Source: Spinacia oleracea | Lineage: Eukaryota > Streptophyta > Magnoliopsida > Caryophyllales > Amaranthaceae | Direction of reading: 5' to 3' | NCBI RefSeq assembly: GCF_020520425.1 | Contig: NC_079488.1 | Location: forward strand, 91,735,420 to 91,799,419 | DNA length: 64,000 bases | Part shown: positions 58,269-64,000 of the stretch, piece by piece | Position numbering within the stretch: the first letter of the stretch is position 1 | Layout: every line of letters starts with the position of its first letter | Made by a program: the position numbers and the translations under genes | The notes under the pieces: model-generated | Seen by the model: only the letters and a program-made list of their open reading frames with translations | Databases searched by the model: none | Told to the model about the DNA's origin: nothing

Positions 58269-58788
58269 ATAGGCGAAGCTCCATTGGGGCCTAAGTAGGC
58301 CATGGCCCCCCTCAAGTTTCTGCTGTATCAATAAAAGGTAAGCCAATGTAGTACTCTATTGCTGACATAACAAGAGTTTTTAGTGTAAAAATAGTGTATG
58401 GCCCCCTGCTAAAAGATAAAACATAATTAAAATACTAAATAAATAATACTACTGTAGTACTAAAAGGTAGGCCTCCCTAAAAAAACAAGCTAAAAAGTGG
58501 ACTATGTTATTATTCCATATACTTTGCACTATAACTTACGTAATTTTTACCCCTTTTGAGTTTGGTTTTTAATTTTTTTACTGGTTTTCTTTAGCATTAT
58601 TCCGTATTAACTAAGGTCAATTTACGAAGCTTATTTATCCCTAACAAATGTCTATGTTCTTATAATCTTATGTTATGTTTGATTTTTTAACAATTAAGGA
58701 GTAAATATTAGGATGATCAATCAGAGTTAATACGTACTACAATATGTAAAATCGGCCCCCCTTCATTACTGAGTCTAGCTTCGCCCCT
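58269..58788. mobile_element. Non-autonomous DNA element, 10-bp flanking duplication
   Basis: GGTTAATAAC occurs immediately on both sides (58259-58268 and 58789-58798). The ends are inverted: GGCGAAGCTCCATTGGGGCC on the left and, reverse complemented, GGGGCGAAGCTAGACTCAG on the right. GGCCCCCC tracts lie inside both ends. It is 520 bp and non-coding. A 9-10-bp duplication suggests a Mutator-like mechanism, but the superfamily is not certain. Confidence 0.75.
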
Positions 58789-58798
58789 GGTTAATAAC

Positions 58799-59578
58799 CA
58801 AGTTCTCTTTGATTCAATAATGATCTAGACTCATTGGATGTGGTCATTAAAAATGAATAAAAGGAAATGGACTTTGTAAACATAACAAAGTAAGAAGATC
58901 AAGCAAAGAGTTAAACTCTTTTGGACTATAAGAAAAGGGTTTAGAAAGGAAAGGAAACGGGAACGAAAGAAATGAAATCAAAATTCTATTTCTACCTTGA
59001 AGTTTATATTAAAGATAAACGACTTAGCAATTGAACTCCTATGGTATTGGATTACCGCTTGAGGTTCTAACTTTTGTTAAGAACTCAAATTTTGGAAGCT
59101 AAGTCTGGTTGTTTGACCTACAAGTGGAAAATGAAGCAAAGTTGTGCTACATTAGCTTTAGAGTCATTTGTTTGTTTTAAAGTCATTCAAAAGGTTGGAA
59201 TTTTTTTTGATAAACAAATTAATTCATTGATAAAAAGTCATAAGACATCTACATAAAGATATAAATCTAACAAATACATAACAATCGAATCAAATAAAAA
59301 CTTCCTTTCATCATAGCTACGATCGTAGTATATCAAACATTATGTATACCCTCTTTTATATCACTGTAATTTACAGCCTTCATTGACGAGGGGGTCTATA
59401 GATCTGTTGTAGCCGTGATAAATATGATTTCCGTCTGATTCGTCTGATTGTAGTCGAAAGATTGACATTTTGTTCCATTAAGAATCATAAATAATTTATG
59501 TTTGAACATAGAAATACTCACATTCAAAGTAAACAAAAACAATCGTTGAGTGTTTATTTGAATGAAATGTCATTTATG
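58799..59578. other. Intergenic AT-rich sequence
   Basis: This is non-coding DNA leading up to the CACTA element. No recognisable gene or element is present. Confidence 0.5.
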
Positions 59579-61364
59579 CACTACTACACAAATATGATTT
59601 TACGGCGCTTCTTTAATAGCGCTTTAACCCATTTCGCTGTCAAAGATATCAAATAAGGCATTTAATAGCGCTTTTACAATAAGCGTTGTCGTACGTACAA
59701 GAACTTAATAGCTATAGGTTTCAATAAAACACTATCAAAAAATTTAAGAAATAAATAAAAAAACCGCCTAAAAGAAAATATCTCTCACGGAGTTTCTGTA
59801 CGCCTCCATCCTCACCTCCTTGCATCTCTATCTCTCTCCTCCTTAGATCACCCCTCTCTCCTCTCGCATCTCCTCCTCTACCGTCCTTTATCTTTTAGCA
59901 TCTAGGGAAACAGTGTGGCGATGGTGGCGTTGTGGGCGGTGATGTCGGTGCTTGTGGCGCTGTAATTTCTAGATTAGGGTTTCAATTTGGTTTTTTTGGG
60001 TACGAGCTTATTCAATTTTCTCTCATCAGGTTTTGAATTTAAGTGTTTTGCATAATTCATAAGTTTAAATCTTAGGTTTTCTAAATAGATTTCTGATTTA
60101 GGTTTATATATTAGGTTTTTGCATAATTGGATTCCTAGACATTTGTTTTTTAGTGCAATTTATGTTTTGTTATTGATTATTGCATTAGTTTTTAGACATT
60201 TTGTGGTGTAATTTATATCCTGTGATACGATTTGTTGTTTGTAGCGTCGAATCTCCTCTTTGTTCAGTCGCCTGCTGGAATGGGATGGTCGTATTTAAAC
60301 ACTTTATCTAAATATAAATTTATAATGCGTGGGATGCAACCACTAGTATGACTAGAATCATTTGCTTCCTGCCAAATTTTGTTGAATGTTGTGATTTTGC
60401 AAGTATCATGTTTGTGCTGATGTAAAATGTTCAACTTTTTTTACTGCTAAGGATATGCTCACATTTTTAGTGAATTGGTTGGTGAAGTTTCCTTAATTCA
60501 AATCTAGGGATCTTTTTCTTACCGGGAAGAGCTATACAGGTTCTTTTGTAGCTAGCTTGCATATATTTTCATGTTTTAAGGGTGAATTGGATTCTGATAT
60601 CTGTAGTCCTAGTTAATTGGATAATGGATGGTAATATGGTATGCCAGAACTGGTATTAGTCTTTACTTTTTGTTTATGAGAATTAAGACTATATAAGGAT
60701 CTGTTGAACCTTGAAGAATTCAGTTGTACGATGAGGGTGACATTGTGCGGGCAGGATCCTACTAAGAAAGAATATACATAGTAGTTGTTTGTCTACAGTG
60801 ACAAGTGGAACCCTACTCTTTTCTTCTACCTTAGTGGAACTCGTTTAGAGGATGAAATGAGTAAGAATATGAAGTGTGCCTTCATCAATATAAACTTAGC
60901 TTAATCATTGGTTCATTGCTTTTCATTTGTGAGTGATAGTTTACATTTCTCTCCTTGTTCAATTCTAGGGAATGCTTTCAACAATTTAGAAGAGTGTTTT
61001 AGAAATACAATCACGAAGTGCCTTTCCTGCTCATGTCCAGTTTAACGCGGTCAGTCAGACATATTCATTCATATAAACATCTTTTTATAGGTTTCTGTCA
61101 ATTTAGAAGTTGGTTTGTGACATATTGCATAGAGTGATAAGAGTATTAATTTAGAATGTCAGTTGTTCTGCTGATGGTTCTCTGACAAATGTTTGCCGCT
61201 ATTTTTCTGATCAGGCTGTTGTTGTGTATGCTTCATTTGTACAAAGATACTATCCTATTTTTTTTATTGATTTGCACAAGTATGATATCACAGAAGGGAG
61301 GCCCAAACTTGCAGCTTGGCTTAACGTATAGTGCACGAAATCTTATAACTGTTGTCGGTAATAT

Positions 61365-61371
61365 TTATATA

Positions 61372-61412
<41 letters not shown>

Positions 61413-61423
61413 TATATATACAT
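61365..61423. repeat. (TA)n microsatellite
   Basis: About 59 bases of nearly pure TA repeats, with two short interruptions, lie inside the CACTA element, in an intron-like part. Confidence 0.9.
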
Positions 61424-61486
61424 AATCAAATACGAAGATCAATTGTTCATAATCATCATTCATACCTATAATTGGTACTGGCACAG

Positions 61487-61561
61487 AATACTACTGAGGC
61501 CTTCCGGAAAACCAAATGGGATGACGAGCCGAATATAAAGATCTACAAGAGGCGCAACCTT
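61487..61561 (+). pseudogene. Exon-like segment inside the CACTA element, unidentified
   Basis: A GCACAG acceptor precedes and a GTAAGC donor follows a 75-base open segment. In the frame that spans it exactly, it encodes NTTEAFRKTKWDDEPNIKIY then KRRNL. The even length, splice sites and charged composition suggest a captured exon. I do not recognise the protein. Confidence 0.4.
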
Positions 61562-63109
61562 GTAAGCTAACTAAAATTACTTTAAAAAGGCCAAACGGAC
61601 TTTACAAAATTTGGAATGAAGCACCTTTTGTCATAGCCTCATGGGTATATAGATGTATGAGGTTAATTATGTTTCTTATTGAAGAAAGGAGGGACTTATA
61701 CAATGTGGTTATGATGCTTTTGTCATAGAATAATCTGGACTAGGAATAAATCTTTTTCCTTGGACACTTGAAATGTGTTCATTTGAGAAGTTTCACGGAA
61801 GGTTTTCTTGATTTATGTTTATGTTCTGTTTGACCTTTGATTATCTCTTCCGAGGACTTTCCTTTGCCAAATTGTCATTAAGGTTTTTACATGACTGGTT
61901 TAAATAGGTGTTCTTAGAATTATAATCTTAACAGATAGTACAACTTTTCCATTTTGTGATCAAAGTAGAAGATCACAGCGTGTCAAAGACTCTGGAAAGA
62001 AACTAGTTAATATCATTGTACAGGAAATATGAAATAGGGCATGCTGATATCAATTTGAAATAAGTTTCTCTTCTTTTATGAGTTCAAAATCATATACACT
62101 GCATATATGAGTGGAAAAAAGACTTGATGGATGACTATGCCAACTGGCCCGAAACGTAAGTGGGACACACAATGGTACATCTTGATAATGTACGTAGTAT
62201 CTAATACATACTTTAGAATTCCAAACATATAAAAAAGATCTAAAGTTAACACAAATCAAAACACTACTCCCTCCTTTCATGAACTATTAATTACCTCTCA
62301 TGAAGTTTTGAGAATTTAGAACATGAGTCTGTTTTGTTTCTGTTTGCTGTCATAACTCTTGAGGTTATGTAAAGTTTTAGTATTTGCTTGCTGCCATACC
62401 TCTTGAGGTTGTGTATTTTTGCAGAAAGATTTTTTTCCCCTTCTACATATGTGTGATTATCTTATACCCCGTTGGTTTGCAATAATTTTTCAGATTGTCG
62501 TGTTCAAGTTTTGACAAAGAGCAGATTGACGAAGTAAAAACTTGGTGGGTGCTTCATGTTGTACAACAATTGTATAATAGCTAGGTTACGTTGTCAAAAA
62601 AATACAACTCTATTAATTAATGTATTTTGCGTAGTTTAATGTTTGTAATTATTATTGTAGAACATATATATTTATGTAATCGGTTTTATTAGGGTGAAAA
62701 TTACAAAATTCATTCTTGGAAATTAATATTCAACTATTTACTATACACTCTTCAATATATGGTACATTGAATTAAATATGTATTTATTTTGTTACATAAA
62801 ATGGAATATATTACAGCAAGCGAAATTATATATAAAAAATTCACTTTAATAGCGCTTCATATACATCCGCTATGAGAAAATAATTTAAAAGTTGGCAGTA
62901 AAATATTTAATAGCACACCTTTAATAGCGCTTATAATGTGCTGTAAAAGAAATATTTGAATTATCCTAACAGTACTTTTTATAGTGCTTTTGACAAGCGC
63001 TATTAAAAGTACCTTTTACTTTTAATAGCGAAGCCATCAACAGTGCTTCAAGAAGCGCTGTAAAAAGCCATATTAAGCGCTATAAAAGGAATTTTTTGGC
63101 GTAGTGATG

Positions 63110-63785
63110 GGTTGAGTCATATGATTGATTAATAAACAAACAATTCTCTTGACACTCAAAGTTCAGAAGGTTCAAATCAAATATCTTGATTTGTGTTTCA
63201 CGTATCTTTGGCAATGTCATACGACCATATCAACAAGACAACATTCTAAGATTCCATGGCATAGATTTTTGAAAGTTGATTAATGTAAGACACACAAGTC
63301 TTACTTGTTGAACATGACATAGAAATTGACTATTGTTAGAAGGTTCTAGACAATATAATTACGTTCATGGTACAAAGATGAATTTTACGACTTATCTATT
63401 TCACAAGAACTTGAGAAAATATGGCTAAATTTACTCAAAATGAAATGCATTAATGCTTCAATGCGATTCACAAAAGGACATAAAATCAACTTGGCAAGAT
63501 ATTTGAAACACCTAGACTACATTAAGATGATTATTTATATGTCTGGCATTTATTACAATCATAGCTCCACAAGAATATGATATGTCTAGTTGGAGAAATT
63601 GAATTGTATTCGATTAATGGTAATCACGATTATTTTCCTATACAGTTTCTAAATGATACTCTCAAACGACTATCACATTAATTTTTTTTGTCAAAGCTAG
63701 AGAAAACATGTCATAAGGGATGAACTCTGTTTCATTACATCTTTTCAGCATATATATGTAGGATTTTCAAACCCAGTGGGAGTTA
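63110..63785. other. Intergenic AT-rich sequence
   Basis: This is non-coding DNA between the CACTA element and the terminal MITE. Nothing recognisable is seen. Confidence 0.5.
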
Positions 63786-63932
63786 TGCCCTGTTCTTTTT
63801 GGCTTAATTTCAGTTTCAGGACTTATTGGCATTTCAGTTCAGTTCAGTTCAATTCAGGAGTATTCAGTTCAGTCAGTTCAGTTCAGTTCAGGAGCATTCA
63901 GTTCAGTTCAGTTTAATTCAGTTTAATTTAAC

Positions 63933-63978
<46 letters not shown>

Positions 63979-64000
63979 TAATAATAGTAATAATATTATT
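63786..64000. mobile_element. Left part of a TAA/TTA-flanked CAGTT-rich MITE, cut by the window edge
   Basis: It begins with TGCCCTGTTCTTTTTGGCTT after a TTA. It continues with AATTTCAGTTTCAGGACTTA, runs of CAGTT/TTCAG pentamers and then (TAA)n to the window end. It matches the right arm, in reverse, of the element at 53646-54614. The right end is outside the window. Confidence 0.8.

Larger units (their letters stand above)
59579..63106. mobile_element. Non-autonomous CACTA (En/Spm) element
   Basis: The left terminus is CACTACTACACAAATATGAT and the right terminus, reverse complemented, is CACTACGCCAAAAAATTCC. A 3-bp ATG duplication flanks both (59576-59578 and 63107-63109). Both subterminal zones (about 59600-59740 and 62845-63100) are packed with a TTTAATAGCGCTT-like motif in both orientations, the usual transposase-binding arrangement of this superfamily. 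No transposase frame is seen in 3.5 kb. The interior holds a leader-like CT-rich region (59800-59900) and exon-like pieces, so it may have captured host sequence. Confidence 0.92.

Overview
This is a plant nuclear window: AT-rich DNA, split genes with GT-AG and GC-AG introns, and dense transposable-element remains. The proteins read as eudicot. The transposon content fits a Caryophyllales/Amaranthaceae genome (spinach, beet or quinoa type), but that placement is an inference. I see no prokaryotic features, CRISPR arrays, rRNA genes or canonical tRNA genes.

There are three genuine protein-coding genes. (1) Positions 1-25,000, plus strand: a complete SEC8 exocyst subunit gene. I could trace 26 coding exons that join in frame to 1,036 residues. 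Three of its introns appear to use GC donors. Its long introns hold a dead hAT element (intron 3), a Stowaway-type MITE (intron 6), a long-TIR MULE-like element next to a Tourist-type MITE (intron 16) and a 2.8-kb LTR-like unit with a perfect target-site duplication (intron 17). (2) Positions 27,443-34,893, minus strand: an NPF7.2/7.3-like (NRT1.5/NRT1.8-type) transporter, called copy A, with 5 exons and 590 residues. Its first intron is swollen by a tandem segmental duplication that made a second, still open, copy of exon 2. (3) Positions 48,105-51,479, minus strand: a tandem paralogue of the same transporter, copy B, with 5 exons and 583 residues. Its intron 4 carries a miniature retrotransposon (TRIM-like).

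The DNA between and beyond the transporters is a nest of mobile elements. Positions 35.1-36.4 kb hold ends of small Helitrons. Positions 36.6-40.1 kb hold a Gypsy-type fragment and, close by, a 5'-truncated LINE with a 13-bp target duplication. Positions 42,093-46,436 hold a 4.3-kb Helitron that carries exon fragments of host genes (DDA1 and a GPP/HAD phosphatase). Positions 52-59 kb hold MITEs, two tRNA-derived SINEs in opposite orientation, a 21-bp tandem array and nested elements. Positions 59,579-63,106 hold a complete non-autonomous CACTA element with a 3-bp target duplication and arrays of a subterminal motif. The window ends inside a TAA-flanked, CAGTT/TAA-rich MITE.

Functionally, SEC8 serves vesicle tethering at the plasma membrane, and the two NPF proteins are membrane transporters of the nitrate/potassium xylem-loading type. 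Nothing links the two jobs. I did not find a clearly new biochemical system. The most interesting signals are the duplicated exon 2 of copy A with its built-in empty sites, the gene-capturing Helitron, and the concentration of GC-AG introns in SEC8.
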